64,000 nt of DNA from JBLUOA01 sp048060095 (GCF_048060095.1 NZ_JBLUOA010000001.1:1922001-1986000); one strand, 5' to 3'. Counted from the first letter of the stretch, positions 8,078 to 17,622 are shown. Translations and numbers: made by a program. The notes: generated by a model not told the origin, from the letters alone.

Positions 8078-9016
8078 ATGCCCCGCAAGATCATTATCGA
8101 TACCGACCCCGGACAAGACGACGCGGTCGCCATTCTGCTGGCCCTCGCCAGCCCCGAAAACGTTGAGGTTCTGGGGATCACCGCAGTGGCGGGCAATGTC
8201 CCCCTGCCCCTGACCCAGAAAAACGCCCGCATTGTCTGCGAACTTGCCGGAAAGCCGGAAACCAAGGTGTTTGCTGGGTGCGATGCGCCGCTTGAACGCA
8301 CGCTGGTGACGGCAGAGGAGGTTCACGGCAAAACTGGGTTGGACGGCCCCGCCATGGCCGACCCGACGATGCCGCTACAGGATCAACACGCCGTTGATTT
8401 CATTATCGAAACCATGCGGAACGAACCTGCGGGCACAGTTACGCTGTGCCCAATTGGGCCGCTGACCAATATTGCGACCGCCTTTAACCGCGCGCCCGAC
8501 ATCAAGGCCCGCGTGCAGGAAATCGTTCTGATGGGCGGCGGCTATTTTGAGGGCGGCAATGTGACCCCGGCGGCGGAGTTCAACATCTACGTCGATCCGC
8601 AAGCCGCCGATATCGTGCTGCGCTCTGGCGTGCCGATCACGATGATGCCGCTTGATGTCACGCACAAGGCACTGACCACCCGCGCCCGGATCGAAGCGTT
8701 CCGCGGCATCGGAACCGAAGTCGGGCGCATGGTTGCCGAGTGGACAGACTTTTTCGAACGCTTTGACATAGAGAAATACGGATCAGACGGTGCGCCACTA
8801 CATGACCCGTGCGTCATCGCATGGCTGATCCGGCCAGAGCTGTTTTCAGGCCGCCACGTCAATGTTGAGGTCGAGACGTCATCCGATCTGACGATGGGAA
8901 TGACCGTCGCCGATTGGTGGCGCGTCACCGACCGCGCCCCGAACGCGATGTTCATCGGGGATGTCGATGCGGATGGCTTCTTTGACCTGCTGACCGAAAG
9001 GCTCGCCCGGCTATGA
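8078..9016 (+). CDS. Nucleoside hydrolase (IunH/RihA-C family)
   Basis: Cleaves the N-glycosidic bond of (ribo)nucleosides to base and ribose. The 312-residue protein has the Ca-binding signature DTDPGQDDAVA at its N-terminus, MGGGYFEGGNVTPAAEFN in the middle and HDPCVIAWLI with the active-site histidine region near the C-terminus. The start is chosen at the ATG directly before PRKIIIDTDPG. It is coupled to a GNAT gene by a 4 bp ATGA overlap. Substrate preference (pyrimidine versus purine) cannot be told by eye. Confidence 0.9.
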   Translation: MPRKIIIDTDPGQDDAVAILLALASPENVEVLGITAVAGNVPLPLTQKNARIVCELAGKPETKVFAGCDAPLERTLVTAEEVHGKTGLDGPAMADPTMPLQDQHAVDFIIETMRNEPAGTVTLCPIGPLTNIATAFNRAPDIKARVQEIVLMGGGYFEGGNVTPAAEFNIYVDPQAADIVLRSGVPITMMPLDVTHKALTTRARIEAFRGIGTEVGRMVAEWTDFFERFDIEKYGSDGAPLHDPCVIAWLIRPELFSGRHVNVEVETSSDLTMGMTVADWWRVTDRAPNAMFIGDVDADGFFDLLTERLARL

Positions 9017-9459
9017 ATATGCTTCACCTCGCGGGGCAGGATGACCGCGCCGTCCTGCTGGCCTTGGTCGAAAAGTTTCACGCCTGGGGCAATCTTCAAA
9101 CCACTGCGGATGACCGGGCTGCAGCAATTGATCTGCTGTTTTCGGGCGACGTACAGGCGGCGGCTTGGCTGATCGGGCCGCGCCGGGCGCCGGTCGGGTA
9201 TGTCGCAGTGTCGTTTGGGTTTTCGATTGAGCTTGGCGGGCGCGATGCGTTTCTGGACGAATTCTTTATCCGCGAAAGTGTGCGGGGCCGCGGGATGGGC
9301 AGTCAGGCGCTGATGACGCTGGTGCCGATGCTACGCGACATGGGCGTGAAGGCGCTTCATATGGAAGTGGATCACGACAACCCCAAAGCAATGAAGCTCT
9401 ATCAACGGGCCGGGTTCAAGGCGCGGTCAGAGTATTTCCTGATGACGCGCACCCTGTAA
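9013..9459 (+). CDS. GNAT family N-acetyltransferase
   Basis: 148 residues. The acetyl-CoA-binding motif is RESVRGRGMGSQALMTLV, followed by the second conserved block ALHMEVDHDNPKAMKLYQRAGF. Target molecule unknown. Overlapping the nucleoside hydrolase stop by 4 bp suggests co-translation. Confidence 0.88.
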   Translation: MNMLHLAGQDDRAVLLALVEKFHAWGNLQTTADDRAAAIDLLFSGDVQAAAWLIGPRRAPVGYVAVSFGFSIELGGRDAFLDEFFIRESVRGRGMGSQALMTLVPMLRDMGVKALHMEVDHDNPKAMKLYQRAGFKARSEYFLMTRTL

Positions 9460-9498
9460 AACCGGGCGCAGCACGCCTATCTCGGAGGGAAGGAGACT

Positions 9499-10941
9499 TT
9501 GATGACGCTCACCATCCCATTCGACAACAGCTACACCCAGCTTGGCGACCGGTTCTTTGCCCGACAATCCCCGACCCCGGTGACAGAGCCATCGCTCGTC
9601 ACGGTGAATGAATCGCTGGCCGAGGCGCTTGGGATCGACCCAGACGCCCTGCGCACGCCTCACGGTGTTGCGGTGCTGGCCGGGAACGCCCGCGTCGATG
9701 GGGCAGAGCCGATTGCACAGGCTTATGCGGGTCACCAGTTCGGCAACTTCGTTCCACAGCTTGGCGATGGTCGGGCGATCCTGCTTGGCGAAGTGATCGA
9801 TGCAGGCGGTGTCCGGCGCGATATTCAGTTGAAAGGCGCTGGCCGCACCCCGTTTAGCCGTGCAGGCGACGGGCGCGCGTGGCTTGGCCCAGTGCTGCGG
9901 GAATACGTGGTGTCCGAAGCGATGCACACCCTTGGCATCCCCACGACCCGCGCGCTTGCTGCTGTCAAAACCGGCGAGGCTGTGGTGCGCGAAAAGCCAT
10001 ACCCCGGAGCGGTTCTGACGCGCGTTGCCTCATCGCATATCCGTGTTGGCACGTTTCAGTTCTTCGCGGTCCGGGGCGATGCCGAAGCGGTGCAGATGCT
10101 GACCGACCATGTGATCCGGCGGCACTACCCTGACGCAGACGGCGCACTGGATCTGCTGAAAGGCGTGATCCGGCGGCAGGCCCGGTTGATCGCGCAATGG
10201 ATGGGTGTGGGCTTCATTCACGGGGTGATGAATACCGACAATTGCCAGATCGCAGGCGAAACCATCGATTACGGCCCGTGCGCCTTTATGGACCGCTACC
10301 ACCCCGCCACCGTCTTTTCATCAATTGATCGGCAGGGGCGCTATGCCTATCAGAACCAGCCCGACATCGCGGTCTGGAACCTCGCGCAACTCGCGACGAG
10401 CTTGCTGCCTCTGATCGACGAAAACGAAGAAGCCGCCGTCGAGGCCGCGACCGAAGCCGTGCATGAATTCGGGCCATTGTTCCGCGACGCATGGCTTGGC
10501 GTGTTCCGCGCGAAAATCGGGCTGACGAACGCTGAGGATGGCGATGGCGCGCTGATCGGCGGGCTGCTCGACCGGATGGCCGAAGGTGATGCGGATTTCA
10601 CCAACACCTTCCGCGCGCTCGGGTCGGGACGGGAACGCGACCATTTCACCGACCCCGCCGGCTGGGACCAATGGGCCGCAGGCTGGCACGCCCGCCTAGC
10701 CCGCGACGGCAGCAGCGAGGATGAACAGAAGGCGCTGATGGCCCGATCAAACCCCGCCCTCATTCCGCGTAATCACCGGGTTGAGGAATTGATCCAAGCC
10801 GCTGTCCAGGGTGATTTCGCGCCGTTTGAGCGATTGAACCGGGTATTGTCGGACCCGTTCGCAGTTCAGCCGGATGCCGAAGATTTGCAGCGGCCGCCGC
10901 AGCCGGATGAGGAAGTGTTGCAGACGTTTTGCGGAACGTAG
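9499..10941 (+). CDS. selO: Protein adenylyltransferase SelO (YdiU)
   Basis: SelO is a pseudokinase-fold enzyme that transfers AMP to protein Ser/Thr/Tyr in redox homeostasis. The 480-residue protein has AGHQFGNFVPQLGDGRA (N-terminal), QLKGAGRTPFSRAGDGRA, EYVVSEAMHTLGIPTTRAL, and the metal-binding region GVMNTDNCQIAGETIDYGPC. The C-terminus ends FCGT: a cysteine is kept near the end, where animal homologs carry selenocysteine. The ribosome site is GGAGGGAAGGAG upstream of the ATG. Confidence 0.93.
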   Translation: MMTLTIPFDNSYTQLGDRFFARQSPTPVTEPSLVTVNESLAEALGIDPDALRTPHGVAVLAGNARVDGAEPIAQAYAGHQFGNFVPQLGDGRAILLGEVIDAGGVRRDIQLKGAGRTPFSRAGDGRAWLGPVLREYVVSEAMHTLGIPTTRALAAVKTGEAVVREKPYPGAVLTRVASSHIRVGTFQFFAVRGDAEAVQMLTDHVIRRHYPDADGALDLLKGVIRRQARLIAQWMGVGFIHGVMNTDNCQIAGETIDYGPCAFMDRYHPATVFSSIDRQGRYAYQNQPDIAVWNLAQLATSLLPLIDENEEAAVEAATEAVHEFGPLFRDAWLGVFRAKIGLTNAEDGDGALIGGLLDRMAEGDADFTNTFRALGSGRERDHFTDPAGWDQWAAGWHARLARDGSSEDEQKALMARSNPALIPRNHRVEELIQAAVQGDFAPFERLNRVLSDPFAVQPDAEDLQRPPQPDEEVLQTFCGT

Positions 10942-10962
10942 GGCGCCGTGCGTGTAGCTAGT

Positions 10963-10997
10963 GCCGGAGCCTCCGGCGGGGATATTTTCGGAAAATG
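10963..10997 (+). repeat. Intergenic repeat / terminator-like element, copy 1
   Basis: GCCGGA-GCC-TCCGGC (10963-10977) forms a small perfect hairpin followed by GGGGATATTTTC and GGAAAATG. The 21 bases from 10969 match copy 2 at 26278 exactly. Both copies sit between convergent genes. It probably ends selO transcription, but the T run is interrupted. Confidence 0.6.
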
Positions 10998-11011
10998 GTG
11001 AGAGGGCTGCG

Positions 11012-11689
11012 CTATTTCGATTTCGGGCGCCGGTCGGATTTGCGGAAGAAGCGGCGGTTGTTTTCGATGAAATCGGCGAGCTGCCCGGCGAGGCCGGTGC
11101 GGCGGCGATAGCGCAGGTAGGCGTAGCCTGCGCTCGCCCCGATGATTGCGCCGATCACATCGACGATCAGGTCATACATCGTATCGATAAGGCCGGATTT
11201 CTGCATGTTGAGGCCGAAGATCTGGTCCATGCCGAATTCGAAAATCTCCCAGATCGCGCCCACTGCTACGGCAAAGCAGAACGCCATAAAGGCGATGGCC
11301 CATGAGGGCGCGGCGTAGCGGTCACCTTCGAACAACATGAACATGAAAATCGAACCGATCAGGCCAAACCCGACGGCGGAACCGGCGTGCAGCACCATAT
11401 CCCACCACCAGAAACGTTCGTAGAAATCGTAGGCTTCGCCCAGAAAAATGGTGCTGAAGATGAAGGCGACGACCATTGCGAAAAAGGTGACTGGCAGGCG
11501 GATACCGAACCGGTTGGCGAAGAACACCGGCAGCAGCGACAGGATGAAGGTTGCGATGGCCAGATAGACCAGCGACCAGTTGCGTTCGATCACCGCACCG
11601 ATGCCCGCGGCGAGTAGCGCGAACCAGATCGCGTAGACCAGATAAGAGTGGCCGCGCAGGTTGTCGAAGGTGAAGCGTCGTATGGGCAT
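11012..11689 (-). CDS. YjdF-like (DUF2238) integral membrane protein
   Basis: 225 residues with about six hydrophobic segments: ~14-32, 38-55, 62-82, 100-118, 130-150 and 172-190. Polar signatures typical of this family are RFWWWDMVLHAGSAVGFG and AIWEIFEFGMDQIFG. The C-terminus is short, cytoplasmic and very basic (NNRRFFRKSDRRPKSK). Function unknown. Divergent from the EEP-family gene with only 35 bp between starts. Confidence 0.75.
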   Translation of the reverse strand: MPIRRFTFDNLRGHSYLVYAIWFALLAAGIGAVIERNWSLVYLAIATFILSLLPVFFANRFGIRLPVTFFAMVVAFIFSTIFLGEAYDFYERFWWWDMVLHAGSAVGFGLIGSIFMFMLFEGDRYAAPSWAIAFMAFCFAVAVGAIWEIFEFGMDQIFGLNMQKSGLIDTMYDLIVDVIGAIIGASAGYAYLRYRRRTGLAGQLADFIENNRRFFRKSDRRPKSK

Positions 11690-11724
11690 CTTTCAATTCA
11701 CGCTATTTCGCATATATCGATGAC

Positions 11725-12441
11725 ATGCCACTCCGTGTTGCAAGTTACAATATTCGCAAATGCGTCGGCCTTGATCGCAAACGCGCGCCGGGGCGGGTCA
11801 TCGACGTGATGAACGGGCTGGATGCGGATGTGATCGCCGTTCAGGAAGCCGATCGCAGGCTGGGAGCGCGGCCAGCCGCCCTGCCCCGTGACGTGATCGC
11901 CGCCGATTCCGACTTTGAGCCGGCAGCGCTTGCCGTCAATGGGGTCAGCCTTGGCTGGCACGGGAACGCGCTGCTTCTGCGCAAGGGCATGGCCCTGAGA
12001 GACACGGCGCGGATCGACCTGCCGGGGCTGGAACCCCGCGGGGCGGTATTGGCAGAGATCGACAGCGATGACGGCCCGGTTCGGATCGTCGGCCTTCACC
12101 TTGGATTGATCCGCCGCTACCGGCTGCAGCAACTCGCCGCGGTTCGCGCGGCGCTGGCCCGCCGGGACGAGATGCCGACGATCATCCTGGGCGACTTCAA
12201 TGAATGGACCCCCGACCGCGGGATGGAGCCGCTGGAGGGCGCGTTTACCGTCCACTCCCCCGGAATGAGCTTTCATGCGGCCCGCCCCGTTGCCGGGCTG
12301 GACCGTGTCGCGCTGTGCAACCGGGTCGCGCTTCGCGACGCGGGGGTCGTCGAAACCCCGGTGTCGAGCGTTGCGTCCGACCATCTGCCGATCTGGGCGG
12401 ACCTGGCAATTTCCGAAACACCCGCGCCTCCGTCCGACTAA
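11725..12441 (+). CDS. Endonuclease/exonuclease/phosphatase family protein
   Basis: 238 residues with the EEP fold landmarks: ASYNIRKCVG at the N-terminus, VIAVQEADRR with the metal-binding glutamate, GLHLGL, LGDFNEW and the C-terminal SDHLPIWADL. It could hydrolyse nucleic acid or a phosphodiester/phosphomonoester; the specific substrate cannot be told. There is no clear ribosome site before the ATG, and a CATATAT stretch lies only ~12 bp upstream, so the message may be leaderless. Confidence 0.88.
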   Translation: MPLRVASYNIRKCVGLDRKRAPGRVIDVMNGLDADVIAVQEADRRLGARPAALPRDVIAADSDFEPAALAVNGVSLGWHGNALLLRKGMALRDTARIDLPGLEPRGAVLAEIDSDDGPVRIVGLHLGLIRRYRLQQLAAVRAALARRDEMPTIILGDFNEWTPDRGMEPLEGAFTVHSPGMSFHAARPVAGLDRVALCNRVALRDAGVVETPVSSVASDHLPIWADLAISETPAPPSD

Positions 12442-12543
12442 ACCCTTCCCGGTTCTGCAACACCCTCGGTAGCCATCGCGATCACGGTGGTTCCGGCGGT
12501 CGTCGCCCCGTGCTAGGACGACGACAGTAGGAAGGGACCGCGC

Positions 12544-13791
12544 ATGAACCTGTTGCAGATTACGTCGCTCCTGATCGTGCTGGCGGGCGCGTTCGGGGCC
12601 ATCAACTACCTGTTCCTGAAACTGCCGAGCGCCATCGGCATCCTGATCGTCGCGCTGTTCGCATCGCTCGCGCTGATGGGGCTTGACCTGATCGTTCCGT
12701 CGCTTGGCATGGCGGATATCGTGCGCGAGCAGGTGACCGGCATCCATTTTTCCGAGGCGCTGCTGGAAGGCATGCTGGGCCTTCTGCTGTTCGCGGGGGC
12801 GCTTCACGTGCGCCTGGCGGACCTTCGCGCGGAATGGCGGGCGGTCTTCCTGATGGCAACGATCGGTGTCGGGCTGTCGACGGCGATCGTCGGCGTCGGC
12901 TTCAGCTGGATCACCGGATTCCCCCTGCTGATCGCGCTGGTATTCGGGGCGCTGATTTCACCGACGGACCCGGTCGCGGTGCTGGGCGTCCTGAAAGAAG
13001 CCAACCTGCGGAAATCGCTTGAAACCAAGATCGCGGGGGAATCGCTGTTCAACGATGGCGTCGGCTATGTCGTTTTCCTCGTCCTCGTGGGCCTCGCCTT
13101 TCCCGGAGACGACGGCCACGCCGCGGGCCTTGGCGATGCGGTCAAACTGTTCCTGCAGGAAGCGCTTGGCGGCGCGCTGCTGGGTGGCGCTCTCGGCTGG
13201 CTGGTGTTCCGGGTGATGCGGCGGATCGACGACCCGTCGCTTGAGGTGCTGATTACGCTCGGCCTCGCCTTCGGGGGGTATGAGCTTGCCGTCTGGCTCC
13301 ATATCTCCGCGCCGATCATGGCGGTCGTCGCGGGGCTGTTCATCGGGGATGTCGGCATGAAACACGGGATGAGCGAGGAAACCCGCGAATATGTCGATGC
13401 CTTCTGGAAGATGATCGACGAAATCCTGAACGCGGTCTTGTTCCTGATGATCGGGTTCGAGGTCTTCGCGGTCGCCTTCACGCCGGATGCGCTGATGGCG
13501 GGGGTCTTCGCGATCGCACTCGCGTTGGTAGCGCGTCTGGCGGCGGTGGCGGTTCCCGTGCTGCTGCTGCGCCCGTTCCGCACATTTTCGCCCGGCACCA
13601 TCCCGATCATGACGTGGGGCGGGCTGAAAGGTGGGATCTCCGTCGCGCTGGCGCTGAGTATGCCGGACAACGAATGGAAACCCCTTATCCTGACGGCGAC
13701 CTACGTCGTTGTGCTGTTCTCGATCATCGTGCAGGGCCTGACCGTGCAGCGTGTCGCGATGCGCCTTGGCCGGGAACCGGAATTGATGTGA
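12544..13791 (+). CDS. CPA1-family Na+/H+ antiporter
   Basis: 415 residues, about twelve membrane helices. Motifs of the NhaP/NHE type are LLLFAGALHV, FGALISPTDPVAVL with the conserved Asp-Pro, GESLFNDGVGYVVFLV with the ion-binding Asn-Asp pair, and MTWGGLKGGISVALALSMP near the C-terminus. It should exchange cytoplasmic Na+ or K+ for protons in pH and salt homeostasis, which would suit a marine bacterium. AGGAAGGG precedes the start. Confidence 0.9.
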   Translation: MNLLQITSLLIVLAGAFGAINYLFLKLPSAIGILIVALFASLALMGLDLIVPSLGMADIVREQVTGIHFSEALLEGMLGLLLFAGALHVRLADLRAEWRAVFLMATIGVGLSTAIVGVGFSWITGFPLLIALVFGALISPTDPVAVLGVLKEANLRKSLETKIAGESLFNDGVGYVVFLVLVGLAFPGDDGHAAGLGDAVKLFLQEALGGALLGGALGWLVFRVMRRIDDPSLEVLITLGLAFGGYELAVWLHISAPIMAVVAGLFIGDVGMKHGMSEETREYVDAFWKMIDEILNAVLFLMIGFEVFAVAFTPDALMAGVFAIALALVARLAAVAVPVLLLRPFRTFSPGTIPIMTWGGLKGGISVALALSMPDNEWKPLILTATYVVVLFSIIVQGLTVQRVAMRLGREPELM

Positions 13792-13897
13792 CAACCGCCC
13801 AAAATCGCCGACTCTGACAAAGCCTGTCGATTTTTCCCCATGTTTGCTCCGCTACAGTGTAGAAAGGTGCATTGGATAGTGTGTGGGGAGAGAATTT

Positions 13898-14749
13898 ATG
13901 AGCTTGATGAAGACACTTGCAAAGGTTGCGATTGGCGTCGCGCTGGCCAAAGGAGCGAGCACGATGATGAAAAAAGGCGGGCAAGCCCGCGGGCAGACAT
14001 CCGACGGTGGGCTGTTCGGCGGGGAACATTCGCCGCGTGAACGGGCGCAGCAACAAGGCACCGGCCTTGAGGATATGATGGGATCGATCCTCGGCGGCGG
14101 ATCTTCGCAAGCGGGCCAGCGCAGCGCGCAGCAAAGTGGCGGCGGCGGTGGGCTGGGCGACCTTCTGGAACAGCTTGGCGGCGGCGGTGGTCGCGGTGAC
14201 GCGGCAACGCGCGGCGGCGGCGGTCTGAACGACCTTCTCGGCGGTTTGGCTGGCGGTGCGGCAGGTGGCGGCCTTGGCGGGCTTCTGGAAAGCCTGACCG
14301 GCAAGGCGCAGGCGGAAAAACCGGGCGGCAGCTTCGGCGATATGCTGAACCAGACGTTTGAACGCGGTGAGCCACCTCAACAACCCACCCCCGATCAGGA
14401 AGCCGCAGCCGGTCTATTGCTGCGCGCAATGATCCAAGCCGCGAAATCCGACGGCAAGATTGATGCTGCGGAGAAGAAAAAACTGCTCGACAATCTGGGT
14501 GACGTTTCAGCGGCCGAGCGGGATTTCGTGAACAACGAAATCGCAGCACCCATCGATATCGACGGCCTTGCCCGGCAAGTGCCGCGCGGAATGGAGCAGC
14601 AGGTTTACATGATGTCCGTCATGGCCATCGACCTCGACAATCAGAACGAGGCGAAATACCTGCATCAACTCGCCTCAGCAATGGATATCGGCCAGCGCGA
14701 CGTGAACGCGGTTCACGCGCATCTGGGCGCGCCGCCGCTTTATAGCTGA
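13898..14749 (+). CDS. DUF533 family protein with Gly-rich linker
   Basis: 283 residues. An N-terminal hydrophobic stretch (MSLMKTLAKVAIGVALAKG) is followed by a long Gly/Gln-rich low-complexity segment (~60-145) containing repeated GGGGGLGDLLEQLGG-like blocks. The C-terminal ~120 residues form the DUF533 / TerB-like helical domain (AAAGLLLRAMIQAAKSDGKID). Relatives include YebE. Function unknown. Start chosen at the ATG after GGGGAGAG; the upstream ATG at 13883 has no ribosome site. Confidence 0.82.
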   Translation: MSLMKTLAKVAIGVALAKGASTMMKKGGQARGQTSDGGLFGGEHSPRERAQQQGTGLEDMMGSILGGGSSQAGQRSAQQSGGGGGLGDLLEQLGGGGGRGDAATRGGGGLNDLLGGLAGGAAGGGLGGLLESLTGKAQAEKPGGSFGDMLNQTFERGEPPQQPTPDQEAAAGLLLRAMIQAAKSDGKIDAAEKKKLLDNLGDVSAAERDFVNNEIAAPIDIDGLARQVPRGMEQQVYMMSVMAIDLDNQNEAKYLHQLASAMDIGQRDVNAVHAHLGAPPLYS

Positions 14750-14769
14750 GCGTGCGACATGAAACGGAA

Positions 14770-14796
14770 AAGGCGCCCCTCGCGGGCGTCTTTTTT
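14770..14796 (+). terminator. Rho-independent terminator after the DUF533 gene
   Basis: Eight-pair stem AGGCGCCC / GGGCGTCT with a CTCGC loop, running into TTTTTT. Confidence 0.85.
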
Positions 14797-14870
14797 ATCG
14801 ACCCTATGGAGCCGTTCCCGAAAATCGACTACACCCGCCCAACACAAGACACGACCACGGCGAGGAGCCT

Positions 14871-15284
14871 ATGACCGGGACAATCATTGAACGCTGCGAG
14901 GCGAAAGGCCTTCGGATGACCGAACAACGCAAGGTCATCGCACAGGTTTTGCAATCCGCCGACGATCACCCCGACGTGGAAGAGGTTTTTACCCGCGCCG
15001 CAGCACTTGATCCGAAGATTTCGATTGCCACGGTTTATCGCACGGTGAAATTGTTTGAAGAGGCTGGCATCCTCGATAAGCTTGAATTCGGCGACGGGCG
15101 CGCCCGATATGAGGCGGCGGATCGCGACCATCACGATCATCTGATCGACATGAACTCCGGCGAAGTGATCGAATTCGTCGACCCCGAGATTGAAGAACTG
15201 CAAGACCGCATCGCCCAGAAGCTTGGCTATCGGCTGATCGGTCATCGGTTGGAGCTTTACGGCGTTCCGTTGAAGAAGGGCTAG
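14871..15284 (+). CDS. fur: Fur-family metalloregulator (Fur/Mur type)
   Basis: 137 residues. The winged-helix half contains KGLRMTEQRKVIAQVL and SIATVYRTVKLFEEAGI. The metal site has DRDHHDHLIDMNSGEVIEF: the His cluster is kept, but the structural zinc CxxC found after HLI in gammaproteobacterial Fur is replaced by DMNSG. Lack of the Cys pair is typical of alphaproteobacterial Fur/Mur, which mostly responds to manganese, so Mur is a good alternative name. It does not look like Irr. Confidence 0.85.
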   Translation: MTGTIIERCEAKGLRMTEQRKVIAQVLQSADDHPDVEEVFTRAAALDPKISIATVYRTVKLFEEAGILDKLEFGDGRARYEAADRDHHDHLIDMNSGEVIEFVDPEIEELQDRIAQKLGYRLIGHRLELYGVPLKKG

Positions 15285-15361
15285 GCCCGGCGAATACGCC
15301 TTTCTCTTTCCCGGACATTGCGATACGCCATCGGCATCCCCACGGTTTTCGGAGCCTTTCG

Positions 15362-16246
15362 ATGGACAATACCCGCGGCATTCTTCTGATGGTCGCCGCG
15401 ATGGCGGGCTTTGCCATCGAAGATATGTTCATCAAATCCGTCGCTGAGGTTATGCCAATTGGCCAGATCATCATCGCCCTTGGCGCGGGCGGTGCGCTTG
15501 CCTTCGCCATTGTCGCGATCCGCAAGGGTGATCCGCTGGTGTCACGCGATCTGCTTTGCACGCCGGTTATCCTGCGAAACCTGGCGGAAATCGTCGGTAC
15601 CATCGGCTTTGTCACGGCAATCGCGCTGACCCCCCTGTCAAGCGCATCGGCGATTATTCAGGCAACGCCGCTTGTCGTCACGCTGGGTGCCGCGCTGTTT
15701 CTGGGGGCCGAGGTTGGCTGGCGACGGTGGAGCGCGATTATCGTCGGCCTCATCGGTGTTCTCATCATCATCCGCCCCGGCCTTTCGGGGTTTGAACCTG
15801 CTTCGCTTTTCGCCGTGCAAGCGGTTATCGGGCTGGCGATCCGCGACCTTGCGACCCGCGCAGTTCCGCCCGGCATTTCAAGCGTCAAGCTATCGGCCTA
15901 TGGGTTTGCGATGCTGATCCCGACCGGCACGGTGCTGCTGCTGGTGATGGAACAGTCGATGGTGACACCGACGCCAGGCGTCACTGCGGCCCTATGCGCG
16001 GGGATATTGGTCGGGGTCTTCGCCTACTACGCGATCACCGCCGCGATGCGGGTCGGTGAAATCGCCGTTGTGACCCCGTTCCGGTATACCCGGCTGATCT
16101 TTGCGCTGATAATCGGCGTGACCGTGTTCAATGAACGGCCAGACGCGTGGACGCTGATCGGCGCGGCAATCATCATCGCGTCGGGCCTTTACACGCTGAC
16201 GCGCGAACATCGGCTTCAGCGCCGGTCGCGCCAAGTGTCACCTTAA
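15362..16246 (+). CDS. EamA/DMT-superfamily transporter
   Basis: 294 residues with about ten membrane helices in two EamA repeats (~1-135 and ~150-285). Typical pieces are MVAAMAGFAIEDMFIKS at the start, FVTAIALTPLSSASAIIQATPL and LIGAAIIIASGLYTLTREH at the end. Probably a metabolite exporter; the substrate is unknown. Ends with a basic cytoplasmic tail. Confidence 0.88.
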   Translation: MDNTRGILLMVAAMAGFAIEDMFIKSVAEVMPIGQIIIALGAGGALAFAIVAIRKGDPLVSRDLLCTPVILRNLAEIVGTIGFVTAIALTPLSSASAIIQATPLVVTLGAALFLGAEVGWRRWSAIIVGLIGVLIIIRPGLSGFEPASLFAVQAVIGLAIRDLATRAVPPGISSVKLSAYGFAMLIPTGTVLLLVMEQSMVTPTPGVTAALCAGILVGVFAYYAITAAMRVGEIAVVTPFRYTRLIFALIIGVTVFNERPDAWTLIGAAIIIASGLYTLTREHRLQRRSRQVSP

Positions 16247-16332
16247 CGCCGTTATCGCTAACAGGGCCCATTTGAAATTCCTGACCTGCCTGCTATAGAC
16301 GCGCCAACCCGAGTCTCAACAAGGACCAGATC

Positions 16333-17607
16333 ATGAGCATTATCCTCGACATCCACGCCCGCGAAATCCTCGACAGCCGGGGCAACCCCACCGTCGAAGT
16401 TGACGTGATCTTAGAAGACGGAACGCTTGGCCGCGCCGCCGTGCCATCCGGCGCATCGACCGGCGCTTATGAGGCCGTTGAAAAGCGGGACGGCGACAAG
16501 GGCCGGTATCTGGGCAAAGGTGTCCTGGAAGCTGTTGAGGCCGTGAACGGCGAAATCGCGGATATGCTGATCGGCTTTGACTCGACCGAACAAACCGCCA
16601 TCGACACCGCGATGATCGAACTTGACGGAACCGACAACAAGGGCCGTCTGGGTGCGAACGCGATCCTTGGCGTATCGCTTGCCGCGGCGAAGGCGGCCGC
16701 GGATTTCACCATGCAGCCGCTTTACCGCTATGTCGGCGGCACCTCGGCCCGCGTTTTGCCTGTTCCGATGATGAACATCATCAACGGCGGTGAACATGCG
16801 GACAACCCGATCGACATTCAGGAATTCATGATTATGCCGACCGCCGCGGCCAATATCCGCGACGCGGTTCGCATGGGGTCCGAAGTTTTCCACACGCTGA
16901 AAAAAGAACTCTCCGCTGCTGGTCATAACACCGGGATCGGGGATGAGGGCGGCTTTGCCCCGAACCTGAATTCGACGCGCGACGCGCTGGATTTCATTCT
17001 GAAAGCCATCGAAAAGGCCGGCTACGCACCGGGCGAAGACATCCACCTTGCGCTGGACTGCGCAGCGACAGAATACTTCAAGAACGGCAAGTATGAGCTT
17101 GCGGGTGAAGAAAAATCCCTGTCCTCGCCCGAAAACGTCGACTACCTCAAGGCGCTGGTTTCGGACTATCCCATCATCTCGATCGAAGACGGGATGGACG
17201 AGGATGACTGGGACGGCTGGAAGCTGCTTACCGACGCGATTGGCGATCAGGTGCAACTGGTTGGGGATGACCTGTTCGTTACGAACCCGGCCCGCCTTGC
17301 TGACGGGATCGAAAAGGGTTGCGCCAACTCGATGCTCGTGAAGGTTAACCAGATCGGCACCCTGACAGAGACGCTGCAGGCTGTCGATATGGCCCACCGC
17401 GCCCGCATGACCAATGTGATGAGCCACCGTTCGGGTGAAACCGAAGACGCTACCATCGCTGACCTTGCCGTCGCGACGAATTGCGGGCAGATCAAGACCG
17501 GCTCGCTCTCGCGCTCTGACCGGCTGGCGAAATACAACCAGTTGATCCGAATTGAGGAAATGCTGGGCGATACGGCGGAATACGCTGGGCGCAGCATTCT
17601 GCGCTAG
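16333..17607 (+). CDS. eno: Enolase
   Basis: Interconverts 2-phosphoglycerate and phosphoenolpyruvate. The 424-residue protein has the full set of signatures: AREILDSRGNPTVEVD, the flexible loop GASTGAYEA, GDEGGFAPN, the Mg ligand in ISIEDGMDEDDWDGW, LVGDDLFVTNP, the catalytic lysine in SMLVKVNQIGTLTET and SHRSGETEDATIADL. Full length and well conserved. Single gene, followed by a perfect inverted repeat. Confidence 0.97.
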   Translation: MSIILDIHAREILDSRGNPTVEVDVILEDGTLGRAAVPSGASTGAYEAVEKRDGDKGRYLGKGVLEAVEAVNGEIADMLIGFDSTEQTAIDTAMIELDGTDNKGRLGANAILGVSLAAAKAAADFTMQPLYRYVGGTSARVLPVPMMNIINGGEHADNPIDIQEFMIMPTAAANIRDAVRMGSEVFHTLKKELSAAGHNTGIGDEGGFAPNLNSTRDALDFILKAIEKAGYAPGEDIHLALDCAATEYFKNGKYELAGEEKSLSSPENVDYLKALVSDYPIISIEDGMDEDDWDGWKLLTDAIGDQVQLVGDDLFVTNPARLADGIEKGCANSMLVKVNQIGTLTETLQAVDMAHRARMTNVMSHRSGETEDATIADLAVATNCGQIKTGSLSRSDRLAKYNQLIRIEEMLGDTAEYAGRSILR

Positions 17608-17622
17608 GAACCCCCACGATTT

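Noticed and set aside
6842..8326. 494-codon open frame on the minus strand
   Set aside because: It is antisense to the iron-binding protein and nucleoside hydrolase genes, spans the terminator, and matches no family; a GC-rich shadow.
11698..12807. 369-codon minus-strand frame across the EEP-family gene
   Set aside because: Rich in Arg/Gln/His with no domain motif; shadow of the plus-strand gene.
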